Below the pieces are notes generated by a model. The model was given only the letters and a program-made list of their open reading frames with translations. It searched no databases and was not told the DNA's origin. From assembly GCF_900188005.1 (NCBI RefSeq), contig NZ_FZNR01000002.1, positions 868,001 through 932,000 of the forward strand: a stretch of DNA of 64,000 nucleotides. The letters run 5' to 3'. Made by a program: the position numbers and the translations under genes. The DNA is from Actinoplanes regularis. GTDB lineage: Bacteria; Actinomycetota; Actinomycetes; Mycobacteriales; Micromonosporaceae. This document shows, one piece after another, positions 43,676 through 53,400 of the stretch (positions are counted from its first letter, which is position 1; every line of letters begins with the position of its first letter).

Positions 43676-44923
43676 TTGCCGGACTACTACTTCTTTCTCA
43701 GCTATGCGCGTGGCGACGACCGGGACTCGGTGAGGACGTTCTTCAACGACCTCTCCGCCGAGGTCCGCACCTACGCGGGATTGCCGACCACACAGGTCGT
43801 CGGTTTCCTCGACGTGGAGATGCAGGTCGGGGAGGAGTGGGCGCGAACGCTCGTGAGCGCGCTCGGCAACTGCCGCACCTTCGTGGCCCTGATCTCGCCG
43901 CGATACCTGATCAGCGAGCCGTGCGGTCGTGAGTGGACGCTCTTCTCCGAGCGACTGGACACGCTGGAGCAGAAGGACCCGGCGGCCGATCCACCGCCGC
44001 TGATCCCGCTGCTCTGGCTGCCACCGCCCCGGCTCCCCGCCGCGATCGAGGCCCGCCAGTACCTCAACCACGGGATGCCGGAGGCCTACAGCCGCACCGG
44101 CCTGCGGCAGATCATCCGGCTCGCCCGGTACCGGGACGACTACCTGGAGATGCTCGCCCGGCTGGCCCAGCAGATCGTGGAGGTGGCCACCTCCGAGCGG
44201 CCGGTGCCGACCCGTCCGAGCACGCTGCCGTTCGAGCAGGTCCGCAGCGCCTTCCACGACGCCGGCAGGCCCGCGTTGCCGGGCAGCGGCCCGGTGGCCC
44301 AGGTGGAGTTCATCATCGCCGCGCCGGCCCGGTCCGACCTCGACGCCCTGCACCTGTCCGGCCTCGAGCGCGACCCGCAGTTCTACGGTGAGTTGCCGGA
44401 GCACTGGGCGCCGTACCGGCCCCATCTCACGTCGCCGATCGCCGACCGCGCCCAGCAGGTGGCGCTCGAGCATCAGTTCCAGGCGCTGGTGACCGATCTG
44501 GACAGTCCGCACGGGCGGTTCGGCGCCGACCGGGACACCGCGGAGCGGATCGTGGTCCTGCTGGTCGACCTCTGGGTGACCGGCCTGACCCGGCACCGCA
44601 GCGCCCTGGCCCGATTCGACGAGGGCGGCACCGACGAGGAACCGGCCCGGGCCGCGGCGGTGCTCGTCCCGGCCGGGCACGACGACGAGCAGACCCAGGC
44701 GAATCTGACCCAGTTGATCGCGGCGCTCGGCCAGGTCTTCGGCCGGCAGATGAACGCCCGGCTCGGCGCGTCGTTCCGGAGCGCGATCCTCAGCCCGCAG
44801 TCGTTCGACGCGGATCTGGGGGTCATCCTCGAGCGGTCCCGCAACCGGATGTTCCGCACCAACACGGTGCGCCGCCCCCTGCCCGGTCGATCCGGGCAGC
44901 GGCCGATCCTCCGCGGCCCCTGA
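43676..44923 (+). CDS. fxsC: FxsC-type TIR protein, copy 1
   Basis: The 415-residue protein starts at TTG (PDYYFFLSYARGDDRDSV) with GGGAG seven bases upstream; the longer reading from 43562 adds an unlikely leader. The N-terminal TIR domain (residues 1-130) has the FLSYARGDD loop and SPRYLISEPCGREW, whose Glu is at the position of the NAD-cleaving glutamate of active TIR enzymes. The C-terminal half (VEFIIAAPARSDLDALHLSG; AAAVLVPAGHDDEQT) matches the FxsC C-terminal domain of FxSxx-COOH loci. It is followed by fxsT1 after 61 bases. TATATACT at 43584 may be its -10 element. Confidence 0.88.
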   Translation: MPDYYFFLSYARGDDRDSVRTFFNDLSAEVRTYAGLPTTQVVGFLDVEMQVGEEWARTLVSALGNCRTFVALISPRYLISEPCGREWTLFSERLDTLEQKDPAADPPPLIPLLWLPPPRLPAAIEARQYLNHGMPEAYSRTGLRQIIRLARYRDDYLEMLARLAQQIVEVATSERPVPTRPSTLPFEQVRSAFHDAGRPALPGSGPVAQVEFIIAAPARSDLDALHLSGLERDPQFYGELPEHWAPYRPHLTSPIADRAQQVALEHQFQALVTDLDSPHGRFGADRDTAERIVVLLVDLWVTGLTRHRSALARFDEGGTDEEPARAAAVLVPAGHDDEQTQANLTQLIAALGQVFGRQMNARLGASFRSAILSPQSFDADLGVILERSRNRMFRTNTVRRPLPGRSGQRPILRGP

Positions 44924-44984
44924 CCCCGCCGGGATGCTTCCGGAGCCGTTGCCACCGGTTACGACCAGAAAAGGAGTCCCGGCC

Positions 44985-47900
44985 ATGACATCCCCGCCGG
45001 ACGGCCACGAATCAGGTCAGATCGTAACCTTCTACTCCTTCAAGGGTGGCACGGGCCGGACCATGGCGGTGGCCAATGTGGCCTGGATCCTGGCCGCCAA
45101 CGGGCGGCGGGTCCTCGCGGTCGACTGGGACCTGGAGTCACCGGGCCTGCACCACTACTTCCGGCCCTTCCTGGTGGACAAGAAGCTGCGGCACTCCCGC
45201 GGCGTGATCGACATGATCCGCGACTTCGCCGCGGCGGCGGTCGATCCCACCGCGGACCCGAACGAGCCCGAGTGGTACCACCGCTACGCCGACGTGGAGC
45301 GCGAGGCGGTCTCCCTCGCCTGGAGCTTTCCCGGGCGGGGCCTGATCGACCTGCTGCCCGCCGGCCAGCAGAACGCCGCCTATTCCGGAACGGTCAGCAC
45401 CTTCGACTGGGCGGCGTTCTACGACCGGCTCGGCGGCGAGGAGTTCCTGCGCGCCCTGCGGGAGAACATGGCCCAGGGGTACGACTACGTCCTGATCGAC
45501 AGCCGGACCGGGCTCAGCGACTCGGCCGGCATGTGCACGGTCAACCTGCCGGACACGGTGGTCAACTGCTTCACCTTCAACGAGCAGAGCATCGACGGCG
45601 CGGCCGCGGTCGCCGAGTCCATCCTCCGGCTCGGCAACCGGCGCCCGGTTCGGATCCTGCCCGTGCCGATGCGGGTCGAGGACGCCGAGCTGTTCAAGCT
45701 CGAGACCGGCCGGGACCACGCCCGGCAACGGTTCGAGCCCTTCCTCCAACTGGAGCCGGACGCCGCGACGGCGTACTGGGGGGACGTGGAGATTCCCTAC
45801 AAGCCCTTCTTCGCGTACGAGGAGATCCTGGCGACCTTCGGCGAACGTGCCCGCCAGGAGCACTCGCTGCTCTCCTCGTTCGAGCGGCTCACCCGGATCA
45901 TCACCGGCAACGCGGTGACCGAGCTGCCCGCGATGGACGAGCGGGAACGCCGGCGCTGGCTGTCGACGTTCGAGCGGCAGAAGCCGTCCATCAACCCGCG
46001 CACCGTGATCAGCTACGCGTCGATCGACCGGACCTGGGCCGACTGGATCGCCGGGGAGCTGGAGCAGATCGGTCAGTCGGTCACGCTGCACGAGGTCGAC
46101 CTGGCCGGCACGCCGGGTGAGCCGGCCGGCGACCTGTCCCCGGCCGGCGGTCCCGCCGCCCGGCTGCTGGTTCTGATCTCGCGCGACTACCTGCGCTCGC
46201 CGCGGGCCGCCTGGCTCTGGCAACAGGCCGCCGAGAGGGACTACGCCGGCGGCAACCTGATCCGGATCCGGATCGACAACAGCCGGCTCCCGGTCGCCTT
46301 CGCCGAGCCGCCCCGGGCCCGGGAGCTGGACCTGTTCGGGCTCGGCGAGGAGCAGGCCCGGCCGGTCCTGCTGAGCGCCTTCGACCGGGTCCATCTCGAA
46401 ACGCCCGCGACCAACGCCCGCCCGTCGCAGCGGTCGGGCTCGAGGTTCCCGGCGAACACCCCGCCGGTCTGGAACCCGCCGCAGCGCAACCCCACCTTCA
46501 CCGGCCGGACCCGGCTGCTGGAGGAGCTCCGCGACCGGCTGCCGATCAGCGTCACCGCCGCCACCCCGCAGGCGCTCTACGGCCTCGGCGGCGCCGGCAA
46601 GACGCAGATCGCCCTGGAGTTCGTCCACCGCTTCGCCGCCGACTACGACATCGTGTGGTGGATCCCCGCCGAGCAGCCGAGCCTGGTCCGCGCCTCGCTG
46701 GCGGAGCTCGCCGAGGCCCTGGACCTGCCGGCCGGCTCCACCACCGCCGAAGCGGTCGACGGGGTGCTGGACGCGCTGCGCCGCGGTGAGCCGTACCGTC
46801 GCTGGTTGCTGGTCTTCGACAACGCCGACCAGCCGGAGGAGATCCGGCGCTACCTCCCCACCGGGCCGGGGCACATCCTGATCACCACCCGGAACGTGGC
46901 CTGGGGCCGGTACGTCACGGCCACCGAGGTCCCGGTCTTCACCCGGGTCGAGAGTGTCGGCCTGATCCGCCGTCTGGTGCCCGCGATCTCCGAGGCCGAC
47001 GCGGAGATGATCGCCGGCAAGCTGGGGGATCTGCCGCTGGTGATCGAGCAGGCCGCCGCCTGGCTGGCCGCGACGGGAATGCCCGCGGACGCCTACTCCG
47101 AACTGCTCGACACCGAGCTGCCCCGGATGCTCCGGGAGAACCCGCCACCCGGGTACGAGCGGACTCCGGCCGGCACCTGGCGGCTGTCCCTGGAGCGCAT
47201 CCGCGCCGACTTCCCGGCCGCGGCCCGCCTGCTGGAGGTCTGCGCGTTCTTCGCCCCGGAGCCGATCCCGATGCGCCTGCTCTACAGCAGCCGCTTCGTC
47301 GACCTGCTCCAGCCGCTCGACCCGACCCTGCAGGAGCCGCTGCTGATCGGGCGCCTGGTCCAGGAGATCGGCCGGTACGCGCTGGCCCGCTTCGACGCGG
47401 GCCAGAACACCATCGAGATGCACCGGCTGGTCCAGACGGTCATCCGGTCGGACATGTCACCCGAGGACCGGGTACAGACCGAACGCGATGTCCACGACGT
47501 GCTGGCCGCCGCCAACCCGAAGGAGCCCGACGACCCCGCCACCTGGCCCGACTACCGCCTGATCCGCCGCCACATGGAGCCGACGGGTGTGCTGAGCTCG
47601 CCGGTCGCCAACGTCCGGCAGCTGGTCATCGACATGGTTCGGTACCTGTGGCGGATCGGCGATCTGCAGGACAGCCAGGAGCTGGGCGAACGCGCCCTCG
47701 CCGCGTGGCGGCAGGGCGGCGGGACGGACGATCTCACGACCCTGTGGCTCCGCCTGCACCTGGCCAACCCGATCCGGTCCCAGGCGCGGTACACCGAGAC
47801 CTTCGAGATCGACAACGAGGTGCACGAGCTCCTGCTGGAACAGGTCGGCCCGAACCATCCGTACATCGTGATGAGCCTCAACGGCCTGGCCGCCGACCTG

Positions 47901-48929
47901 AAGGGGCTGGGCCGCTACCGGGAGGCGCTCGACCTCGACAACGAGGCGCTCAGCCTGGCGACCAACATCCTCGGCGCCGGCGCCCAGCGCACCATCTTCG
48001 CGATGAACAACGTGGCCCTGTCCCTGTTGTTCATCGGCGACTTCCGGCAGGCGGCCGAGATCGGCGACCGCGCCTACACGCTCTCCCGTCACCTCGGCAA
48101 GCAGCTCTCGCAGTCCCTGGCGGTAGGCGCGAACCTCGGTCGCAGCTACCGGGATCTCGGCCGGTTCAGCGACGCCCAGCGACTGCTGAGCCAGGTCCTG
48201 AGCAGCTCCACGGAGGTGCACAGCCCCACACACACCCAGACTCTCCAGATCGCCCGGGTGCTCGCCGTGACGCTCCGCAAGCTCGGCGACCTGGAACAGG
48301 CGCACGTGCTGACCCGCGACATCCGGCCCAAGCTGGAACGGCGGCTGGGCCGCACCCATCCGGAGACCCTGGCCTGCCTCAACGACCTCGCGAACGTGCA
48401 GTCCGCGCTCGGCGACGACGAGGCCGCGCTCCGCACGGCGAGCACCGCCCTCCGGCAGTACGGGACCCGCCTCGGCCCGGATCACCCTTCCAGCCTGGCG
48501 TGCGAGAACAACGTGGCGATCTTCAAGCGCAGGCTCGGCGACCACGCGGGCGCACGGGAGATCAGCGAGCACGTGATCCGGCGGTTCCGGGACCTGCTGG
48601 GGCCGGATCATCCGTACACCCTGGCCTGCCTGGTCAATCGCGGCAACGAGCTGTACGACAGCGGTGACCTGCCGGAGGCGCTCGCCAGCGACCGGGACGT
48701 CTGCGGCCGGCTGGAGGCGGCACTCGGACCGGATCACCCCGACACCATCGCCGCACGGAACAACCTGGCGATCACGCTGACGGCGATCGGCGAGGACGAG
48801 ACCGCCCGGGGACTCGGCCGGGAGGTGCTCGACCAGTCCACCCGGATCCTGGGACCGGATCATCCGAACACCGACGCGGTACGCACCGGACGGCGGCTGA
48901 ACTGCGACATCGATCCGCCGCAGATGTGA
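44985..48929 (+). CDS. fxsT: FxsT-type multidomain protein: ParA-like, TIR-like, NB-ARC, TPR (copy 1)
   Basis: The 1314-residue protein has four parts. Residues 10-340 are a ParA/MinD-like ATPase with YSFKGGTGRTMAVANVAWIL (P-loop Lys replaced by Arg) and VLAVDWDLESPGLHHYF. Residues 345-480 are TIR-like (ISYASIDRTWADWIAGELEQ), without the catalytic Glu (ISRDYLRSPRAAWLW). Residues 510-850 are an NB-ARC ATPase (YGLGGAGKTQIALEFVHRF; WLLVFDNADQPEEI). From about 920 on are tetratricopeptide repeats. This is the TPR component of FxSxx-COOH systems, with an architecture like STAND/NLR switches. ATG 44985 has AAAGGAG. Its stop is two bases from the convergent fxsB1 stop. Confidence 0.9.
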   Translation: MTSPPDGHESGQIVTFYSFKGGTGRTMAVANVAWILAANGRRVLAVDWDLESPGLHHYFRPFLVDKKLRHSRGVIDMIRDFAAAAVDPTADPNEPEWYHRYADVEREAVSLAWSFPGRGLIDLLPAGQQNAAYSGTVSTFDWAAFYDRLGGEEFLRALRENMAQGYDYVLIDSRTGLSDSAGMCTVNLPDTVVNCFTFNEQSIDGAAAVAESILRLGNRRPVRILPVPMRVEDAELFKLETGRDHARQRFEPFLQLEPDAATAYWGDVEIPYKPFFAYEEILATFGERARQEHSLLSSFERLTRIITGNAVTELPAMDERERRRWLSTFERQKPSINPRTVISYASIDRTWADWIAGELEQIGQSVTLHEVDLAGTPGEPAGDLSPAGGPAARLLVLISRDYLRSPRAAWLWQQAAERDYAGGNLIRIRIDNSRLPVAFAEPPRARELDLFGLGEEQARPVLLSAFDRVHLETPATNARPSQRSGSRFPANTPPVWNPPQRNPTFTGRTRLLEELRDRLPISVTAATPQALYGLGGAGKTQIALEFVHRFAADYDIVWWIPAEQPSLVRASLAELAEALDLPAGSTTAEAVDGVLDALRRGEPYRRWLLVFDNADQPEEIRRYLPTGPGHILITTRNVAWGRYVTATEVPVFTRVESVGLIRRLVPAISEADAEMIAGKLGDLPLVIEQAAAWLAATGMPADAYSELLDTELPRMLRENPPPGYERTPAGTWRLSLERIRADFPAAARLLEVCAFFAPEPIPMRLLYSSRFVDLLQPLDPTLQEPLLIGRLVQEIGRYALARFDAGQNTIEMHRLVQTVIRSDMSPEDRVQTERDVHDVLAAANPKEPDDPATWPDYRLIRRHMEPTGVLSSPVANVRQLVIDMVRYLWRIGDLQDSQELGERALAAWRQGGGTDDLTTLWLRLHLANPIRSQARYTETFEIDNEVHELLLEQVGPNHPYIVMSLNGLAADLKGLGRYREALDLDNEALSLATNILGAGAQRTIFAMNNVALSLLFIGDFRQAAEIGDRAYTLSRHLGKQLSQSLAVGANLGRSYRDLGRFSDAQRLLSQVLSSSTEVHSPTHTQTLQIARVLAVTLRKLGDLEQAHVLTRDIRPKLERRLGRTHPETLACLNDLANVQSALGDDEAALRTASTALRQYGTRLGPDHPSSLACENNVAIFKRRLGDHAGAREISEHVIRRFRDLLGPDHPYTLACLVNRGNELYDSGDLPEALASDRDVCGRLEAALGPDHPDTIAARNNLAITLTAIGEDETARGLGREVLDQSTRILGPDHPNTDAVRTGRRLNCDIDPPQM

Positions 48930-48931
48930 GG

Positions 48932-50092
48932 TCAGCCGACCCCGGCCGGCATCGCCCGGTGCAGAGAGGCGAACACCCGGTCCCGGATGTGGTCGATCAG
49001 CCGGCGCTGGTCCGCACAGTAGACGGTCGGATTGTCGAAGTCGCCGGGCGCACGGAACCGGTGGGCGTAGTGACCGCCGCCGCAGATCTTGACGGCCGGG
49101 CACCGCCGGCAGGTCTCGGCCAGCCCTTCGAGCCCGATCTGCCGGGCCCGCACGCCCGGATGGGCCAACGCCTCGTCCAACGCGTTGTCGAACACGTTCA
49201 ACCCGGTCGCGGCCGCCCGATCGGCGGCGGTCTTCAACGCGTCCGACTGCTCGATGGCGCCGTCGGTCTCGATCGTCACGTAGTCCACCGGGTCCAGGCC
49301 GGTCGCCTCATAGCCGCTGGCACCGCCGAGCAGCAACGAGAGGATCGAGCTGAACAGCCGGATGTCGGTGCTCTGCGGCCGGTCGTACCAGCGGTCGAAG
49401 ACGGCGACGAGCCAGTCGCCGTACGGCGTGGCGGGGTCACCGGGGGTACGGAACGGCGGCGGACTGGTCCAGTTGCCATGCGGAAGAAGGAGATCCATGC
49501 TCGGCGGCTCGAAAGCCAACAGGGCGTCGTACACCTCGAGCGGGTCGTTGCGGACGTCGATCGTGCACAGCAGACCGCGGTAAAGATGCCGGTACCGGTC
49601 CTCGCGGAGCCGGTTCAACGCGACCGCGACGTCGTCGAAGCTCCCCGCCCCGTGCGGATATCGCCGGTGCCGGTCGTTCGCCACCCGCCCGCCGTCCAGG
49701 CTGACCCCGATCCGGACGTCGTGGCGCACCAGGGCGTCGAGCATCGGCTCGTCCAGCAGCACCCCGTTGGTCTGCACGGTGAACCGGGCCGCGGCGGCAC
49801 CGCCCAGCGCGTCCCGGACCGCGCCGACGACCGACGCCACCACCTCGGGACCGGCGAGCAGCGGTTCACCACCGTGCAGCACCACGGCGAGCGAATCGAT
49901 CCCCCAGGTCCGGGCGTGCTCCGCCACCCGCCGCGCCGCGGCGTCGATGACCTCGGGTGACATGACCCGTGGCCGGGAACGCCACGACTGGTCGGCGTGG
50001 CGGTAGACATAGCAGTAGTCACAGGCCAGATTGCACCGGCTGTGAAGTTTGAGTAATACCTGCCGGAAGGGCAGCGCCGAGAAACCGGCCAT
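48932..50092 (-). CDS. fxsB: FxsB-type radical SAM/SPASM peptide maturase, copy 1
   Basis: The 386-residue enzyme has the radical SAM cluster motif C20-x3-C24-x2-C27 (LHSRCNLACDYCYVYRHADQ). VVLHGGEPLLAGPEV and TVQTNGVLLDEPMLDAL follow, then a SPASM domain CRRCPAVKICGGGHYAHRF (Cys328, 331, 337). The FxsB family makes three-residue cyclophanes by joining an aromatic ring to a nearby side-chain carbon in the precursor. It lacks the long C-terminal extension of many FxsB proteins. It starts four bases after the fxsA1 stop. Confidence 0.93.
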   Translation of the reverse strand: MAGFSALPFRQVLLKLHSRCNLACDYCYVYRHADQSWRSRPRVMSPEVIDAAARRVAEHARTWGIDSLAVVLHGGEPLLAGPEVVASVVGAVRDALGGAAAARFTVQTNGVLLDEPMLDALVRHDVRIGVSLDGGRVANDRHRRYPHGAGSFDDVAVALNRLREDRYRHLYRGLLCTIDVRNDPLEVYDALLAFEPPSMDLLLPHGNWTSPPPFRTPGDPATPYGDWLVAVFDRWYDRPQSTDIRLFSSILSLLLGGASGYEATGLDPVDYVTIETDGAIEQSDALKTAADRAAATGLNVFDNALDEALAHPGVRARQIGLEGLAETCRRCPAVKICGGGHYAHRFRAPGDFDNPTVYCADQRRLIDHIRDRVFASLHRAMPAGVG

Positions 50093-50096
50093 CAGC

Positions 50097-50264
50097 TCAA
50101 CTGACGAAATTGGTGAAAGCGGTCGCCGCTACCGGTTCGTCGCGTATGATCCGGTCCAGGGTGGCCTGCAACGCCTCGCTGTCGATCAGCTCCCGATCGA
50201 CCTTTTCGAGTGTGTCGACCGCGACGACATATGCGTCGTCCTCGGGCTGCAGTGCCGGCTTCAT
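50097..50264 (-). CDS. fxsA: FxsA-type RiPP precursor, copy 1
   Basis: A 55-residue peptide starting at ATG 50264 (MKPALQPEDDAYVVAVDTLE), preceded by AGAGGGGT. The acidic leader ends in the core AATAFTNFVS at the C-terminus. F50-T51-N52 and F53-V54-S55 are both possible three-residue cyclophane sites. The family's usual ending is F-x-S-x-x; here the last residues are F-V-S, so this is a variant. Adjacent fxsB1 is the presumed maturase. Confidence 0.85.
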   Translation of the reverse strand: MKPALQPEDDAYVVAVDTLEKVDRELIDSEALQATLDRIIRDEPVAATAFTNFVS

Positions 50265-50410
50265 CGCCACCCCTCTGAATGCGAGCGGGGGAAGCCTAGC
50301 ACCCGCCACGATCCCCATTGCACGGAACGCGGAAGCCGATGACCAGGTTCGCCTTGCCGTGGTAGCAGAAGCACTCCAAGGCTTGATGAGACGTGACTAC
50401 CCGCCGCCGA

Positions 50411-53400
50411 TCAGGTGGTGGCCGGTTCGATGTCGAGGCTGATCCGGCCGCCGTCGTACAGGGTCACGAGGTAGGGGTGCTCGCCGCCGAGGACGTCGCC
50501 GATGATCCGGACGGTCTCTTCGCGCAGGGTCTCGGCGCGACCTTTGTCCCCGGTCGCCAGACGGCTGGCGACCAGGTTGACCGAGGCTGCCAGCACCGCC
50601 GGGTGGCTGCGGCTGTGCAGACGTTCGAGCAGCTCCTGCAGGCACAGGACATCCAGCTCCAGGGCCGCACCGGCGTCCTCTTCGAACTTGATGTTCGCCA
50701 GGTTCACCCGGCAGAAGGCCGGGTAGGGATGTGCCGCCGGCAGGGCTGCCGCATAGCGCGCCAGGGTCTCGGTCAGTGCCGCCTCGGCACGCGGATCACC
50801 CTCCGCGAACCGCAGGACGGCCAGATTGTTCGCGGCGGCGAGAGTGGACGGGTGCTCGTCGCCCAGGATCTGGCGATAGTTCGCCAGCACCTTCTCGGTT
50901 CCCTCGCGCGCCCTCCGGTGATCACCCGCCGCCCACTCGACGCAGGCGACCTCGAGGTCACACGTCAGCACGTCGGCGTGTTCCGCCCCGGCGACGCCCT
51001 CCAGCGCGGCGCTGACCATCTCGATCAGTTCCCGGGCCTCGTCCAGTTTGCCGAGCTGCCGCAGCGTCACCGCCAGGTCCTTGCGGGCGGTCAGCGCGAT
51101 GATGTCCGCGCCGTCCAGCGACTCCGCGCAGCTGACCAGCGTCTCCCGCAGGACCGCCTCGGAGCGCCGCAGGTCACCGTCGACGCGCAGGTAGCGACCC
51201 AGATTGCCCTTGTACAGCAGGGTCGCCCGGGCCAGCGGCCCGAGGAACGTCTCGGAGACGACCACCACCTGCTCGCCGATCTCCCGGGCCCGCCCGAAGT
51301 CACCGGCCAGCAGCAGCCAGAGCGCGTAGTTGTTCCGGGCCGCGATGGTCCGGCTGTGGTTGTCCCCCACGGTCGTCTGCCAGTGCATCAGGACCTGCTC
51401 GCCGAGCTGCACGGCTCGCTGGTACTGCCCCAGACCCGAGTGCGCCGCGGCGGCGCCGCTGAGCGCGATCAACGCGTACGGGTACGTCTCCCCACGTTGC
51501 AGGATCATCCGGCGCGCGGCGTCCTCCTGGATCTCCAGTGCCGCCTGGTACTCGCCGTGCGCCTCCAGGATGTTCCCGAGCTCGCTGCGCATCCGCAGCA
51601 ACGACAGGTGCTCAACCCCGAGGCGGCTCTCCCAGATCTTGATGGTCCGCTCGGCGAGGCGGCGTCCACCGACCAGGTCACCGCGGTAACGCAGGTACCG
51701 GACCATGTCGACGGCGAGCTGGTGCACCTCGGGATCATCGGAGTCCGGTGCGCCGGAGGGCTCCAGATGGGTCAGGATCCCCTGGTATTTCGGCCAGTTG
51801 GCCTGGTCCGACGGTTCGCCACGCTCGGCCTTCGCCAGGATCACGTGTATCTGCTCCCGCCTGCGCCTCTGCTCCTCGACAGCGAGGTCGCTGATAATGA
51901 CACTCTGCACCAGGCGATGCATGCGAAGCGCTCGAATCGCCGAATCCACCCGGGCCAGCCCGAACCGGCTGACCTCCCGCACCAACGAGTTACGCATCAA
52001 CAAGTCGCGGAACATCGGGTCGTAGACCGCGAGTGCGTCAGCCATTCCGGGGCTGTCCAGCAGACTCGTGGGGATCGGCTCGGGCGCCAGGAAGGCCAGC
52101 AGTTCGACGAGGAAGGCCGCGGCCGGGTTCGCCTGGCGCAGCCGGCCCTGGGAGAGCCGCCAGGTCTCGGCGGCGGGGTGCCGGTAACCCGGCGGCGGTG
52201 GCTCGTTGAGGATCCGGGGAAGCTGCTCGTCGAGGATCTCCAGGTAGCTCCGGGCCGACATCCCGGTGGTGGCGAGCCAGGTCGCGGCCTGCTCGACGGC
52301 GAGCGGAAGGTCGCCCAGTTTGGCGGCGATCTCCTCGGCGTCCGCATCGGAGAGCCCCGGGGCGCGCCGGGTCAGCAGCGCCCGGCTCTCCGACCGGTCG
52401 AAGACGTTGATGTCGAGCGTCCACGCGGTGCGGGACCACTCCTGGCCGGGCGTGGTGACGATGATGTCGCCCGCTCCCGTCGGCAGGAACCGCCGGATCT
52501 GTTCGGGGTCCTCGGTGTTGTCGAAAATGATGATCCAGTTGGACGACGGCTTGCCCAGCCGCAGCGCTTCCAGCACCGCGGCCGCCTCCTCGTCGGCCCG
52601 GCCCGAGCCGGCGATCGGCAGCCCCAGCTCCCGGGCGAGGTCGGCCAGCGCGGTCACCACCAGGGACGGCTGGTCCGCCGAGATCCACCAGACGATGTCG
52701 TAGTCCGCGTTGAACCGGTGCACGTACTCGACCGCGATCTGCGTCTTCCCGACGCCGCCGATGCCCTGGAGCACCACCGGGCCGGTCTGTGCGTTGCTGG
52801 CGTTGAGCTGTTCGCGAAGCGCTTCCAGGGTGGCGTCCCGGCCGGTGAAGCCCGGGTTCCGCGCCGGCGCCCGCCAGACCCGGGCCGGCTCGAACGGGAA
52901 CCGCGGACGTGGGCCGCCCGAGATGCCGACATGCCCGAGACCCGAGTCGCGGAGGTCGAGGCGCTCCATCAGCGAGTCGCGCGCGGTTCGTTCCGGCACG
53001 TTGAACATGTCCACCGACTCACGCTCGGTGAACGGCTCCGGTGGCCGGAAACCGTCGACCCGGACCGGAACGACGAATCGGCCGAAGCCCGGAATGTCGC
53101 GGCGGATCATCAACCGCCACCAGTGCTCCATCTGGGGCGCGCGGACCGACTCCTGGGAGAGCAGAATGACCGCGCAGTCCACCCGGGCCAGAAGGTCGGC
53201 GGCGTCGACGGACGCGTTGACGTCCTGCAGCACACTGCGCTGCCCGGCCAGCCGCAGCTGGTAGGCGATCCACTCGGCCCAGATCCGGTCCCGCGGGGTG
53301 TAGCAGATCAGCGCCGGTCCGGGGTTCGCCGTGCCGCGCTGTTCGAACTCGGCGAGCCACCCGAGGCGGATCGCCTCCGAGATCTCGCCGAGCTCGCACT

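Noticed and set aside
44985..48929. A chromosome-partition ParA gene
   Set aside because: Only the N-terminal quarter is ParA/MinD-like, the P-loop Lys is replaced, no ParB or parS is present, and the rest is TIR-like, NB-ARC and TPR.
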